The notes: a model not told the origin generated them from the sequence alone. A stretch of 64,000 nucleotides of DNA from Blautia sp. MSJ-19 (GCF_018918125.1 NZ_JAHLQA010000007.1:248001-312000), one strand, 5' to 3'. Shown: positions 1-9,211, numbered from the stretch's first letter. Numbers and translations: made by a program.

Positions 1-1
1 A

Positions 2-1219
2 GTGGTGCAGGGATCCAAGAATACGGTGCTGCCTCTGATGGCAGCTTCTTTACTTCATGCCGGGGTCAGCGTGCTGAGAGGATGCCCGCGGATCACAGAT
101 GTATTTTGTATGGAAGAGATCCTGCAGAGACTGGGAGCAGTTACCTGGTGGAAAGAACATGATCTGTATCTGGATTGCACGCGGGCGAATGGAACAGAAG
201 TACCGGAACAGTATGCCGGAAAAATGCGCTGTTCTGTAATCCTGCTGGGGGCTTTGCTGGGAAGATGGCAGAAAGGCGCTATCGGTTATCCGGGTGGCTG
301 TGTGATCGGAAAAAGACCGGTAGATCTGCATCTTTATGCCTTACGTTCTCTTGGCGCGGAGATCACAGAACAGGAGGGAATGCTTCATGCATCTGCCAGA
401 AAACTGAAAGGCGGAGAGATCTTTTTTGCAAAGAAGAGTGTGGGAGCGACAGAGCAGGCTGTACTGGCAGCGGTGCTTGCAGAGGGGAAGACTGTGATCA
501 GAAACTGTGCGGAAGAACCGGAAATTCTGTGGCTGTGCAGATATCTGCGCAGTATGGGCGCCAGGATCTGTGGAGAGGGAGGACCATGTATTGAGATAGA
601 AGGAGTGTCGGCACTTCAGGGTGGAGAGATGAAGATCCCGGCAGACCGGATCGTGACAGGAACCTATCTCTGTGCGGCTGCAGCAACGCGTGGGAAGGTC
701 ACGATTCCCAATGCCCCGGAAGGCGAACTGGACGCTTTCCTGGAAGTATATCGGAAAATGGGTGGACAATATGAATGGAAGAGTGGTAAACTAATAGCTA
801 ACGGAATGGGAATCCGTTTTCCGGTGGAATATCTGGAGACGGCAGTTTATCCTGGATTTCCGACAGATCTTCAGTCTCCGCTCCTTGCAGTTCTTGCAAC
901 AGTGGATGGAGAAAGCTGTATAAAAGAAAATATATTTGAAAACCGTTTCAGAATCTGTCAGGAACTCGCGGAAATGGGCGCGGAGGTACAGACTGACGGA
1001 CGCAAAGTAAAGATACGAGGTGGCAGACTTGCCGGATGCAGAGTGAGGGCAGGAGAGCTGAGAGGTGGAGCAGCGCTTGTGATCGCGGCACTGGCAGCAG
1101 AGGGATACTCGGTTGTTGAGGGCAATTCTTTCATCAGGCGTGGATATGAGAATCTCTGTGGAGATCTCAGAGCAGCAGGCGGTTTGATAACAGAGGATAC
1201 AGGTAGTATTTATATATGA
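2..1219 (+). CDS. murA: UDP-N-acetylglucosamine 1-carboxyvinyltransferase (MurA), 5' partial
   Basis: This enzyme transfers enolpyruvate from PEP to UDP-GlcNAc, the first committed step of cytoplasmic peptidoglycan precursor synthesis. About 405 residues are visible. The GSKN substrate-binding motif lies at visible residues 4-7, where the family normally has it near residue 20, so the true start is upstream of the window. The active-site loop PGGC at residues 97-100 keeps the cysteine that fosfomycin alkylates, and the catalytic aspartate is in FPTDLQ (D289). LRGGAALV near the C-terminus matches the conserved arginine region. The stop overlaps the ftsQ start in an ATGA, so the two are probably translationally coupled in a division and cell-wall cluster. 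Firmicutes often have two MurA paralogs, and I cannot tell which this is (murA or murAA/murAB naming). Confidence 0.93.
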   Translation: MVQGSKNTVLPLMAASLLHAGVSVLRGCPRITDVFCMEEILQRLGAVTWWKEHDLYLDCTRANGTEVPEQYAGKMRCSVILLGALLGRWQKGAIGYPGGCVIGKRPVDLHLYALRSLGAEITEQEGMLHASARKLKGGEIFFAKKSVGATEQAVLAAVLAEGKTVIRNCAEEPEILWLCRYLRSMGARICGEGGPCIEIEGVSALQGGEMKIPADRIVTGTYLCAAAATRGKVTIPNAPEGELDAFLEVYRKMGGQYEWKSGKLIANGMGIRFPVEYLETAVYPGFPTDLQSPLLAVLATVDGESCIKENIFENRFRICQELAEMGAEVQTDGRKVKIRGGRLAGCRVRAGELRGGAALVIAALAAEGYSVVEGNSFIRRGYENLCGDLRAAGGLITEDTGSIYI

Positions 1220-2445
1220 GAACATCCAATTACAGGAAATTTAAAATAACAAAACAAACGATCAGGACGATTCTGGGAGCAGCAGCGGTGGCAGTGCTTG
1301 CAGGAATCATTTTTTTCTTTGCTTATTTCCATGTTACAAAGGTTGAAGTGATGGAGAGTACGCATTACAGCAGTGATGAACTTAAAGAAATGATTCTGAC
1401 AGGAACGTTTTCTTCCAATTCCATTCTGGCACCGCTTACATGTTCCAGAGATCATGTAGAGGATATTCCGTATATTGAGGGATATTCAGTCAGTCGTTCT
1501 GGCAGAAACTCGATCGTGATCAGTGTTCGTGAAAAAAATATAGTCGGCTGCATTCCATATCTGGATAATTATATTTATTTTGATCGCAGTGGCATTTTTG
1601 TGGAAGGCGACAAAAACAGAGATGAGACAGTGCCGTTTTTTGACGGGATCGAAGTCAGGAAGGTAATCATGAATGAAAAACTTCCGATCAAGGATTCTGT
1701 TTTGAATACAGCGGTGGCACTTTCTACGATCTTTGCCAAAAATGATATGACGCCGGATCACATTGAGCTGGAAGAGGATTCTACGATCGATCTGGTTTAT
1801 GGGGATATCACGGTCAAACTTGGGAAGGATAAATATCTGGAGGACAAAATGAACAGAGCCATTGCGATCCTTCCGCAGATAGCCGGAGAAAAAGGTGTGC
1901 TTCATATGGAGAACATCACGGAAATTTCCAAGACAGTTACTTTTGAAAAAGAAGAGGAAGAGGTAACTGCGGAGAACTGGACCGGAGGCTATGATGAAAA
2001 CGGGGAATATACCGGTGATGGAGAATACGATGCAAATGGCAAATATGTAGGCGCCAAACCTATGACTGCACTGGATTATGCGGTTCAGAACTGGATCGGT
2101 GGTTATGATGAAGATGGAGATTATACGGGGTCAGGGGAATATGATGCGGATATGAATTACGTGGGACCTGCACCGACTCAGGATCTGATAGACAGTTTTG
2201 GAGACTGGAATGGCGGCTACAATGAATCTGGCGGATTTGACGGTGTGAGTGAATACGACAGAGAAGGGAATTATGTCGGTCCGATGCCGGGCAGTGAGGG
2301 AGCTGATTCCTCAGAAGATACTTCTGATGAGAGTGATGAAAGTACCGATGAAGAGACCGACAGCTACAGTGATTACAATGATTACAGCGATGAGTATTCA
2401 GAAGACTGGGGTCAGGATAACTACGATGAGGAATATTATGAATAG
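1216..2445 (+). CDS. ftsQ: Cell division protein FtsQ/DivIB with repeated acidic C-terminal tail
   Basis: A bitopic divisome protein that links FtsB/FtsL to the septal machinery outside the membrane. It has a short basic cytoplasmic N-terminus, one membrane helix at about residues 19-40, a POTRA-like segment starting HVTKVEV, and a beta domain to about residue 245. This is followed by an extension not found in textbook FtsQ: three units of 38 residues starting at residues 254, 292 and 330, each of the form (N/D)W-x-GGY(D/N)E-x-G followed by EYD and YVG, then a Ser/Glu/Asp/Tyr-rich acidic tail to residue 409. The start overlaps murA by 4 nt and ftsZ follows. The identification rests on topology, POTRA-like sequence and position; the tail has no function I recognise. 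Confidence 0.88.
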   Translation: MRTSNYRKFKITKQTIRTILGAAAVAVLAGIIFFFAYFHVTKVEVMESTHYSSDELKEMILTGTFSSNSILAPLTCSRDHVEDIPYIEGYSVSRSGRNSIVISVREKNIVGCIPYLDNYIYFDRSGIFVEGDKNRDETVPFFDGIEVRKVIMNEKLPIKDSVLNTAVALSTIFAKNDMTPDHIELEEDSTIDLVYGDITVKLGKDKYLEDKMNRAIAILPQIAGEKGVLHMENITEISKTVTFEKEEEEVTAENWTGGYDENGEYTGDGEYDANGKYVGAKPMTALDYAVQNWIGGYDEDGDYTGSGEYDADMNYVGPAPTQDLIDSFGDWNGGYNESGGFDGVSEYDREGNYVGPMPGSEGADSSEDTSDESDESTDEETDSYSDYNDYSDEYSEDWGQDNYDEEYYE

Positions 2446-2498
2446 CGGATTTCATGCCGAATAATCGTGAAAAAAGTATAAAAAAACAAAAATAGTAG

Positions 2499-2527
2499 TT
2501 GATTAATTTAAGAAAAAAATATATGAT
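2499..2527 (+). promoter_or_regulatory. Candidate sigma-A promoter for ftsZ
   Basis: TTGATT (2499-2504), a 17-nt spacer and TATGAT (2522-2527), lying in the AT-rich gap between ftsQ and ftsZ. It would let ftsZ be transcribed independently of the upstream cluster. Confidence 0.5.
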
Positions 2528-2582
2528 ATATCTATATGCAGCCTGATACGCTGATATTGGGTAAATAAAAGGAGGAAGTACA

Positions 2583-3749
2583 TTGTTAGAGATTATGTCA
2601 AATGAAGCCGAGTCCTCTGCAAAGATCATTGTGATCGGTGTAGGCGGTGCCGGTAATAATGCTGTCAACAGAATGGTGGAAGAGGCTATCGGAGGAGTTG
2701 AGTTTGTTGGTGTAAATACTGATAAACAGGCTCTGACACTTTGCAAAGCTCCAACAGTACTTCAGATTGGTGAAAAGATTACAAAGGGCCTCGGTGCCGG
2801 TGCACAGCCGGAAGTTGGACAGAAGGCCGCTGAAGAGAGCATAGAAGAAGTAAAACAGTTGATCGAAGGCGCAGATATGGTATTTGTTACCTGCGGTATG
2901 GGCGGTGGTACCGGTACTGGTGCAGCTCCTGTTATTGCAGCAGCAGCCAAGGAAATGGGAATCCTGACTGTAGGTGTAGTAACAAAACCGTTCCGTTTTG
3001 AGGCCAAAACACGTATGAACAATGCTCTTTCAGGAATCGAAAATCTGAAGAAAGCTGTTGATACGCTGATCGTTATCCCGAATGATAAATTACTGGAGAT
3101 CGTAGATCGCCGGACAACTATGCCGGAAGCTCTCCGCAAAGCGGATGAAGTTCTTCAGCAGGCAGTTCAGGGTATTACAGACCTGATCAATCTGCCGGCG
3201 CTGATCAATCTTGACTTCGCAGATGTTCAGACAGTTATGACAGACAAGGGTATTGCACATATTGGTATCGGTGAAGCAAGAGGAGACGACAAAGCCATGG
3301 AAGCTGTTCAGCAGGCGGTATCCTCCCCGCTTCTGGAAACGACCATCAAAGGTGCGACTCATGTTATCATCAATATTTCCGGAGATATTTCTCTTATGGA
3401 TGCAAATGATGCAGCAAGCTATGTACAGGAGCTGACAGGAGAAGATGCAAATATCATCTTTGGTGCAATGTATGATGATTCTGTAGCTGATTATGCAAGA
3501 ATCACAGTTATTGCAACAGGATTATCTGATGAAGCTGCAAAGACAACACCATTCGGTTCAAGAAGCAATGCCACACCATTTAATGTGCGCAAACCGGCAG
3601 CAGGTACATCTTCACCGGTTTCCGGTGGTATGACTATGCCGAGCTTCAGCCTTCCGACAATGAACAGTGGTTCTTATACAGGAAAGGTTCCGACAAGCAC
3701 AGTACAGAAAAAGGACATCCAGATTCCGGATTTTCTGAAAAACAGATAA
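2583..3749 (+). CDS. ftsZ: Cell division GTPase FtsZ
   Basis: A tubulin-like GTPase that polymerises into the Z ring. The nucleotide-binding region GVGGAGNN is near residue 20, the signature loop GGGTGTG is at residues 107-113, and the T7 synergy loop NLDFADV is at 209-215. A variable linker leads to the C-terminal peptide ending IPDFLKNR, the docking site for FtsA/SepF-type tethers. The length of 388 residues is normal. The start is a TTG placed 7 nt after GGAGG (2571-2575); the next ATG, at 2595, would be 19 nt away, so TTG is preferred. The gene is followed by a strong terminator, which makes it the last gene of the division cluster. Confidence 0.98.
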   Translation: MLEIMSNEAESSAKIIVIGVGGAGNNAVNRMVEEAIGGVEFVGVNTDKQALTLCKAPTVLQIGEKITKGLGAGAQPEVGQKAAEESIEEVKQLIEGADMVFVTCGMGGGTGTGAAPVIAAAAKEMGILTVGVVTKPFRFEAKTRMNNALSGIENLKKAVDTLIVIPNDKLLEIVDRRTTMPEALRKADEVLQQAVQGITDLINLPALINLDFADVQTVMTDKGIAHIGIGEARGDDKAMEAVQQAVSSPLLETTIKGATHVIINISGDISLMDANDAASYVQELTGEDANIIFGAMYDDSVADYARITVIATGLSDEAAKTTPFGSRSNATPFNVRKPAAGTSSPVSGGMTMPSFSLPTMNSGSYTGKVPTSTVQKKDIQIPDFLKNR

Positions 3750-3763
3750 GAAATGCACATATA

Positions 3764-3794
3764 AAAAGACGCTGTTTGAGGCAGCGTCTTTTTT
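3764..3794 (+). terminator. Intrinsic terminator after ftsZ
   Basis: Stem AGACGCTG/CAGCGTCT (3768-3774 with 3782-3789) followed by a run of T. Confidence 0.9.
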
Positions 3795-3803
3795 GTGGAT
3801 ATG

Positions 3804-4127
3804 TCAGCACTTACATGCAAACGTACTGCATTTTGTTTCGTTGCAGCCATCAGTACTGCAGCCGGATACGTTGATCGCGGATGCGGTACAGTTACAGTGA
3901 TCATTGTAGGTACATTCCTGGGCTTTACAGTCGATGTTGATTTTTTCACATCCACAGTGCTGAGCTTCACTGTTCATCATGCCTGCTGTTGTACGGTCGC
4001 GGAAACTTCCGCAGTTGGTTTCATCAGCACGATGTGCGTTGTCGCCGGTGATCTCGATATCACCTTTTGAACAGAGCTCGTTTTCGTTGTAGATACATTT
4101 GGTTGCACTGCAATTCAGAATTGTCAT
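3804..4127 (-). CDS. DUF1540 protein, tandem Cys-rich domains
   Basis: A 107-residue protein of unknown function. It contains two copies of the DUF1540 pattern: CSATKCIYN...CSKGDIEITG...ADETNCGSF, then CKAQECTYN...CTASAINVSG...CNETKCSTF. The regular cysteines suggest a metal-binding role, but the family has no established biochemical function. The start at 4127 was chosen because GGAGG sits 8 nt upstream on the minus strand; the longer reading frame to 4247 has no ribosome binding site. It is convergent with ftsZ and divergent from infC. Confidence 0.85.
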   Translation of the reverse strand: MTILNCSATKCIYNENELCSKGDIEITGDNAHRADETNCGSFRDRTTAGMMNSEAQHCGCEKINIDCKAQECTYNDHCNCTASAINVSGCSTDGCNETKCSTFACKC

Positions 4128-4233
4128 AGTTGTAACCTCCTTATCAGATGATTCATGGATGCTGTACATCCATTCGGATACAGTATCTGCAGAATCCGGA
4201 AAAATATACGGATTAAAAAAATGAAAAAACTTC

Positions 4234-4262
4234 TTGACTTTGAACAAAACTCATGATAAATT
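4234..4262 (+). promoter_or_regulatory. Candidate sigma-A promoter for infC-rpmI-rplT
   Basis: TTGACT (4234-4239), 17 nt, TAAATT (4257-4262), about 245 nt upstream of infC. This leaves a long leader that contains an attenuator. Confidence 0.6.
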
Positions 4263-4267
4263 AATTG

Positions 4268-4445
4268 AGTACGTGAAGAAAACAAAGCAGAGTAACACTC
4301 TCACCTCAGCGCACAGGATGCGGCTCGGGTTGATATATCACAGCAAATCGTTTTAAAAACGAAGTTGTTGTACTGAATACGGAATATCGTTCCGTTATTG
4401 CAGGATATAGTAGAGTGTGGATTGCTGTCCATACTCTTTTTTGTT
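4268..4445 (+). promoter_or_regulatory. infC leader with attenuator (L20-leader type)
   Basis: The untranslated leader of the infC-rpmI-rplT operon. It contains a terminator hairpin AGAGTGTGGA (4412-4421)/TCCATACTCT (4428-4437) followed by T6, well before infC. In Bacillus, ribosomal protein L20 binds this leader and represses the operon by premature termination. The operon content and the position of the terminator match that arrangement, so the same autoregulation is inferred. The L20-binding fold itself was not modelled. Confidence 0.7.
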
Positions 4446-4507
4446 TCGGAAGTATGAGGGTGACAGAGAGTCAGGTTTATCATTTACAGGTATGGAGGTG
4501 TACTACA

Positions 4508-5014
4508 ATTAGCAATTTAATGATTAACGAACAGATCAGAGACAAAGAGGTACGTTTGATCGGGCCGGATGGAGCACAGCTTGGAATCGTTTCTTCCAGA
4601 GAAGCGTATGCAAAAGCACAGGAAGCCGGACTTGACCTTGTAAAAATCGCACCGCAGGCAAAGCCGCCGGTTTGTAAGATTATCGATTACGGCAAGTATC
4701 GTTATGAGCTCTCCCGTAAGGAAAAAGAAGCTAAGAAAAAACAGAAAACAATCGACATTAAGGAAGTACGTCTTTCTCCAAACATTGATACCAATGACTT
4801 AAAGACGAAGGTCAATGCAGCAAGAAAGTTCCTTTCCAAAGGAGACCGTGTAAAGGTTACTTTACGTTTCCGCGGAAGAGAAATGGCACATATGGCAAGC
4901 AGCAGACATGTGCTGGATGATTTCGCTGAACTTCTCACAGACATCGCAGTCGTAGAGAAGGCACCGAAGATCGAAGGCAGAAGCATGACAATGTTTCTGA
5001 GTGAAAAGCGTTAA
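4508..5014 (+). CDS. infC: Translation initiation factor IF-3
   Basis: IF-3 binds the 30S subunit and checks start codon and initiator-tRNA pairing. The protein of about 168 residues has the N-terminal domain (INEQIRDKEVRLIGPDG, GIVSSREA), a Lys-rich linker and a C-terminal domain with KEVRLSPNID and GDRVKVTLRFRGREM. The start is called at an ATT codon, 4508-4510, 9 nt after GGAGG (4494-4498). The first in-frame ATG (4520) is 21 nt from the same site. An AUU start is a known feature of infC and makes the gene sensitive to its own product. It is the first gene of an operon with L35 and L20. Confidence 0.95.
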   Translation: MSNLMINEQIRDKEVRLIGPDGAQLGIVSSREAYAKAQEAGLDLVKIAPQAKPPVCKIIDYGKYRYELSRKEKEAKKKQKTIDIKEVRLSPNIDTNDLKTKVNAARKFLSKGDRVKVTLRFRGREMAHMASSRHVLDDFAELLTDIAVVEKAPKIEGRSMTMFLSEKR

Positions 5015-5100
5015 GCAGTTATCACAGGTCGTGTGCCGTCGCACACATTTATGATAATATGAAATAAAAAACAGAACCACGAATCAAGGAGGAACTAATT

Positions 5101-5298
5101 ATGCCTAAGATTAAAACTTGTAGAGCAGCAGCAAAACGTTTCAAAAAGACCGGAACCGGAAAAATCATGAGAAATAAAGCTTATAAGAGCCATATCTTAA
5201 CAAAGAAATCTCAGAAGAGAAAGAGAAATCTGAGAAAAGCTACTGTTGTAGATTCTACAAACCTTAAGAACATTAAGAAAGCACTGCCTTATTTATAA
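5101..5298 (+). CDS. rpmI: 50S ribosomal protein L35
   Basis: A 65-residue basic protein beginning [21 protein letters not shown], the L35 signature, with an AGGAGG-type site before the ATG. It is the second gene of the infC operon. Confidence 0.97.
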   Translation: MPKIKTCRAAAKRFKKTGTGKIMRNKAYKSHILTKKSQKRKRNLRKATVVDSTNLKNIKKALPYL

Positions 5299-5349
5299 GA
5301 ATAAGTAAGCAGCAGACGATATTGGAAGACAAACAGGAGGAAATAAGAA

Positions 5350-5706
5350 ATGGCAAGAATTAAAGGCGGATTAAACGCAAAGAAAAGACATAACCGTACA
5401 TTAAAACTGGCAAAGGGCTACAGAGGAGCTCGTTCCAAACAGTATAGAGTAGCAAAACAGTCTGTTATGAGAGCACTTGCAAGCTCTTATGCAGGACGTA
5501 AACAGAAAAAACGTCAGTTCAGACAGCTCTGGATCGCTCGTATCAATGCAGCAGCAAGAATGAACGGACTTTCCTACAGCAAAATGATGCACGGACTTAA
5601 AGTTGCAAACATCGACATCAACAGAAAGATGCTTGCAGAGATGGCAGTAAATGATGCAGAAGGTTTTGCAGCACTTGCTGAAATCGCTAAAAAAGCAGTT
5701 GCTTAA
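5350..5706 (+). CDS. rplT: 50S ribosomal protein L20
   Basis: A 118-residue primary 23S rRNA-binding protein ([26 protein letters not shown], with [13 protein letters not shown] in the middle). It assembles early into the large subunit and, in Bacillus, represses its own operon through the leader RNA. AGGAGG precedes the start and a strong terminator follows the gene. Confidence 0.97.
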   Translation: MARIKGGLNAKKRHNRTLKLAKGYRGARSKQYRVAKQSVMRALASSYAGRKQKKRQFRQLWIARINAAARMNGLSYSKMMHGLKVANIDINRKMLAEMAVNDAEGFAALAEIAKKAVA

Positions 5707-5723
5707 TAGCAGATCATGAGACA

Positions 5724-5761
5724 AAAGACCGCAGCGCCGCGATCGGACTGCGGTTTTTTTA
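5724..5761 (+). terminator. Intrinsic terminator after rplT
   Basis: Stem GACCGCAG (5727-5734)/CTGCGGTT (5748-5755) followed by a T run. Confidence 0.9.
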
Positions 5762-5838
5762 TAACCTTTGTGTCCGCGTAAGAAAGACAACGGTTGCCTG
5801 AGAAAAAACAAATTCTTAAATAAATATAAAATTTTCTC

Positions 5839-5867
5839 TTGCAATCGGCTATGGCCAATGCTATAAT
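5839..5867 (+). promoter_or_regulatory. Sigma-A promoter for the liv operon
   Basis: TTGCAA (5839-5844), 17 nt, perfect TATAAT (5862-5867), about 100 nt before livJ. The rest of the 5762-5968 gap holds only the leader and the AAAGGAGG site. Confidence 0.8.
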
Positions 5868-5968
5868 CAAAAACATTAAAGCTTTAGCGAATGAAAGTGA
5901 TGTTGCTGTGAATGGACTGAGCAGTAACAGGTAACGCGGGCTAGAGGATAAAAAGGAGGAGCTTTATT

Positions 5969-7129
5969 ATGAGAAATTGGAAGAAAGCACTTAGCTTAAC
6001 AGCAGCAGTAGCAATGGCAGCGACAATGATGCCGGTATCTGCATTTGCAGCAGATGATGAGACCTTCAAGATCGGTGTGATCGGACCGATGACAGGTGAC
6101 AACGCACAGTATGGTCTTGGTGTATACCATGCAGCACAGGTTGCAGCAGAAGAAATTAACGCAAACGGCGGATTCAACGGATACAACGTTGAGATCCTTG
6201 ACGCTGGTGATGATCAGGCTGATCCGGAAAAAGCAGTCAACGCATACAACGACCTTCTTGACAAAGGAATGCAGATGCTTTGCGGTACCGTTACATCCGG
6301 TGCTTGTATCGCTGTAGGGGCAGAAGCAGCAGAGAGCACATTCCTGTTCACACCATCTGCAACAGCAGTAGACAGTATCACAGCCGGAAGCAATGAATTC
6401 CGTATGTGTTTCACAGACCCTGCACAGGGAACCAAATCCGCACAGTACATTGGTGAACATCAGCTGGCTACAAAAGTAGCAGTTCTTTATGATTCATCTG
6501 CAGACTACAACTCAGGTATCAACGATGCATTCGTTGCAGCAGCAGACGAAAACGGTCTGGAAGTTGTAGCTGACGAGGCATACACAGCAGACAGCAACAC
6601 AGACTTCTCTGTACAGCTTAAAAAGATCAAAGACAGTGGCGCAGAACTTCTGTTCCTTCCAAACTACTATGCAGACAATGCTCTGATCCTTCAGCAGGCA
6701 CATGACGCTGGAATGGATGATGTTAAGAAATTCGGTGTAGACGGTATGGATGGTATCCTTGGAGTAGAAAACTTCGATACATCCCTTGCAGAAGGCGTTA
6801 TGCTTCTGACACCATTCTCTGCAACAGCAGAAGACGAAAAATCTCAGGCATTTGTAAAAGCATACGAAGATGCAAACAAAGACGAAGTTCCGAACCAGTT
6901 CGCAGCAGATACATACGATGTTATCTACGCTATGAAAGAAGCAGCAGATGCAGCTGCAATCACACCGGATATGTCTAACGAAGACATCAGCGCAGCTATG
7001 TCTGAGGCAATGCTCAGTGTAGAACTTGATGGTCTTACCGGTAAAGCAAAATGGACAGAAGACGGCGAGTGCGATAAAGAGCCAAAAGCTTTCGAGATCC
7101 AGGACGGCGCTTACGTAGAAATGGAATAA
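5969..7129 (+). CDS. livJ: Branched-chain amino-acid ABC transporter, substrate-binding protein
   Basis: An extracytoplasmic type-1 binding protein (386 residues) that delivers Leu/Ile/Val or a related substrate to LivHM. The signal peptide has a basic start, a hydrophobic core and AFA-A at about residues 25-28. The mature domain opens FKIGVIGPMTGDNAQYG and contains LCGTVTSGACIAVGAEA. There is no lipobox cysteine, which is unusual because Gram-positive binding proteins are normally lipoproteins. A hairpin separates it from livH, which could raise its expression relative to the membrane components. The substrate is inferred from family and operon. Confidence 0.92.
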   Translation: MRNWKKALSLTAAVAMAATMMPVSAFAADDETFKIGVIGPMTGDNAQYGLGVYHAAQVAAEEINANGGFNGYNVEILDAGDDQADPEKAVNAYNDLLDKGMQMLCGTVTSGACIAVGAEAAESTFLFTPSATAVDSITAGSNEFRMCFTDPAQGTKSAQYIGEHQLATKVAVLYDSSADYNSGINDAFVAAADENGLEVVADEAYTADSNTDFSVQLKKIKDSGAELLFLPNYYADNALILQQAHDAGMDDVKKFGVDGMDGILGVENFDTSLAEGVMLLTPFSATAEDEKSQAFVKAYEDANKDEVPNQFAADTYDVIYAMKEAADAAAITPDMSNEDISAAMSEAMLSVELDGLTGKAKWTEDGECDKEPKAFEIQDGAYVEME

Positions 7130-7157
7130 TCACATTAAGATGAACTAATAAGAGGAC

Positions 7158-7199
7158 GGGGGACGGTTGCCTGTTATCACAGGGCCGTCCCCCTTTCTT
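7158..7199 (+). terminator. Intra-operon terminator-like hairpin between livJ and livH
   Basis: Perfect 9-bp stem GGGGGACGG (7158-7166)/CCGTCCCCC (7185-7193) with an inner CCTG/CAGG stem, followed by TTTCTT. It probably causes partial termination, so the binding-protein gene is transcribed more than the permeases. Confidence 0.65.
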
Positions 7200-7241
7200 G
7201 CACTAATAAGACAATCAGTTAATAATTTAAAGAGGTGCATT

Positions 7242-8126
7242 ATGAGCTTTATATCCTATTTAAAAGATGGAATCAGCCTGGGCAGTATCTATGCGATCAT
7301 TGCCCTGGGGTATACAATGGTATACGGTATCGCCAAAATGCTGAACTTCGCTCATGGTGATGTCATCATGGTCGGCGCATTTGTGATCCTTACCGCTGTT
7401 ACCAAAGGAGGTATGTCTCCGGTGCTGGCTATTGTACTTTCCGTAATCTTCTGTACCGTTCTTGGTATGGTGATCGAGAAAGTTGCTTACAGCCCGCTTC
7501 GTAAAGCTTCCTCCAACCTGGCAGTACTGATCACCGCGATCGGTGTCAGTTATCTGCTTCAGAACCTGGCATTACTGATCTTCGGTGCAGATGCCAAAAG
7601 TTTTGTAACTGTTATTGATGTGCCAACGTTGTCTTTGTTTGACGGACAGCTGGTTATCAAGGGAATTACGATCGTAACGATCCTGACCTGTATCGTGATC
7701 ATGGTCGGACTGATGTTCTTTGTTCAGAAGACAAAACCGGGACGTGCCATGCAGGCAGTTTCCGAAGACCGTGACGCTGCACAGCTGATGGGTGTCAATG
7801 TCAATGCAACGATATCCATGACATTTGCAATCGGTTCCGGACTTGCTGCAATCGCAGGACTTCTTCTCTGTCAGACTTATCCGACACTGACACCATACAC
7901 TGGTGCGATGCCTGGTATCAAAGCATTCGTTGCAGCCGTATTCGGTGGTATCGGATCTATTCCGGGAGCCATGGTCGGCGGTATTCTTCTTGGAGTGATC
8001 GAGATCTTTGGCAAAGCCTATATTTCTTCACAGGTTGCAGATGCAATCTGCTTTGCAGTTCTGATCGTGGTACTTCTTGTAAAACCTACCGGACTGTTCG
8101 GAAAGAACATCCAGGAGAAAGTATAA
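7242..8126 (+). CDS. livH: Branched-chain amino-acid ABC transporter permease LivH
   Basis: A 294-residue polytopic membrane protein of the LivH family, starting MSFISYLKDGISLGSIYAII, with the conserved GYTMVYGIAKMLNFAHGDVIM segment and a C-terminal GGIGSIPGAMVGGILLG loop that contacts the ATPases. The start at 7242 has an AAGAGGTG site 5-12 nt upstream. A longer in-frame extension to 7167 would run through the livJ-livH hairpin and is rejected. Confidence 0.94.
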   Translation: MSFISYLKDGISLGSIYAIIALGYTMVYGIAKMLNFAHGDVIMVGAFVILTAVTKGGMSPVLAIVLSVIFCTVLGMVIEKVAYSPLRKASSNLAVLITAIGVSYLLQNLALLIFGADAKSFVTVIDVPTLSLFDGQLVIKGITIVTILTCIVIMVGLMFFVQKTKPGRAMQAVSEDRDAAQLMGVNVNATISMTFAIGSGLAAIAGLLLCQTYPTLTPYTGAMPGIKAFVAAVFGGIGSIPGAMVGGILLGVIEIFGKAYISSQVADAICFAVLIVVLLVKPTGLFGKNIQEKV

Positions 8127-8138
8127 GGGGTGGCCGAA

Positions 8139-9209
8139 ATGAAAAAGACAATGAACAAAACAACAAGGAACAATCTGATCAACTATGGAATCGTGATCGC
8201 ACTTTTTGTGATCGTACAGATCCTTTCCGGAACAGGACATCTGTCCAGACTTCTTACCGGTCTTCTGGTTCCGCTGTGTGTGTATACAATTGCAGCGATT
8301 TCCCTGAACCTGGTAGTTGGTTTTTCCGGTGAACTGAGTCTTGGTCATGCAGGATTCATGTGTGTCGGCGCGTATTCCAGTGCATTATTTTCACATATTG
8401 CAAGCGATATCCCGCAGGTACCGAGATTTATCCTCGCAATCCTGATCGGTGCAGCAGTAGCCGCTGTATTTGGTGTGATCATCGGTATCCCGGTACTTCG
8501 CCTTCGTGGTGACTACCTTGCAATCGTAACACTGGCATTTGGTGAGATCATTAAGAACCTGATCAATATCCTGTACATCGGTTTTGATGAAAACGGACTT
8601 CACGTTGCAACAAGCGCCGCAAATCTGAAACTTGCGGCAGGCGGCAAGCAGATCCTGAAAGGTGCGCTTGGTATCTCCGGAACAGGTGCTCTTTATAAAG
8701 ATGTGAAGCATTATTTCTTCCCGATCGGAATCCTTCTGGTCCTGCTGACTCTGTTTATCGTACAGAACCTGGTAAACTCCAGAAGCGGACGTGCCATCAT
8801 GGCAACCAGAGATAACCGTATCGCAGCAGAATCCGTAGGTATCGACATTACAAAATTTAAACTTCTTGCATTTACGATTTCCGCAGCTCTCGCTGGTGTT
8901 GCAGGTGTTCTTTATGCACATAACCTTTCTATGTTAAAGGTATCCGGATTTGACTACAACATGTCTATCCTGATCCTGGTATATGTGGTACTTGGTGGAA
9001 TCGGAAATTTAAGAGGTTCTATGATCGCGACGATCATCCTCTATGCACTTCCGGAACTTCTCCGTGGATTTGCAAACTATCGTATGCTGATCTATGCGAT
9101 CGTCCTGATCGTGATGATGCTCTTTAACTGGGCACCGGCAGCAAGAAACTGGAGAGCACGTGTCATGGAAAAAATCAGAGGCACTAAGGGCAAAAAGGAG
9201 GCAGCTTAA
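8139..9209 (+). CDS. livM: Branched-chain amino-acid ABC transporter permease LivM
   Basis: The second membrane subunit, about 356 residues, with many hydrophobic helices. It carries the LivM-type motifs NLVVGFSGELSLGHAGFM and GVIIGIPVLRLRGDYLAIVTL (a 21-residue conserved block), and VLGGIGNLRGS near the end. AAGGGG (8125-8130) is 8 nt from the ATG at 8139; an in-frame GTG at 8130 is an alternative. It pairs with LivH to form the translocation pore. Confidence 0.94.
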   Translation: MKKTMNKTTRNNLINYGIVIALFVIVQILSGTGHLSRLLTGLLVPLCVYTIAAISLNLVVGFSGELSLGHAGFMCVGAYSSALFSHIASDIPQVPRFILAILIGAAVAAVFGVIIGIPVLRLRGDYLAIVTLAFGEIIKNLINILYIGFDENGLHVATSAANLKLAAGGKQILKGALGISGTGALYKDVKHYFFPIGILLVLLTLFIVQNLVNSRSGRAIMATRDNRIAAESVGIDITKFKLLAFTISAALAGVAGVLYAHNLSMLKVSGFDYNMSILILVYVVLGGIGNLRGSMIATIILYALPELLRGFANYRMLIYAIVLIVMMLFNWAPAARNWRARVMEKIRGTKGKKEAA

Positions 9210-9211
9210 CT

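Noticed and set aside
4415-4507. Extended N-terminus of IF-3
   Set aside because: It would translate the terminator stem of the leader and lacks a ribosome site.
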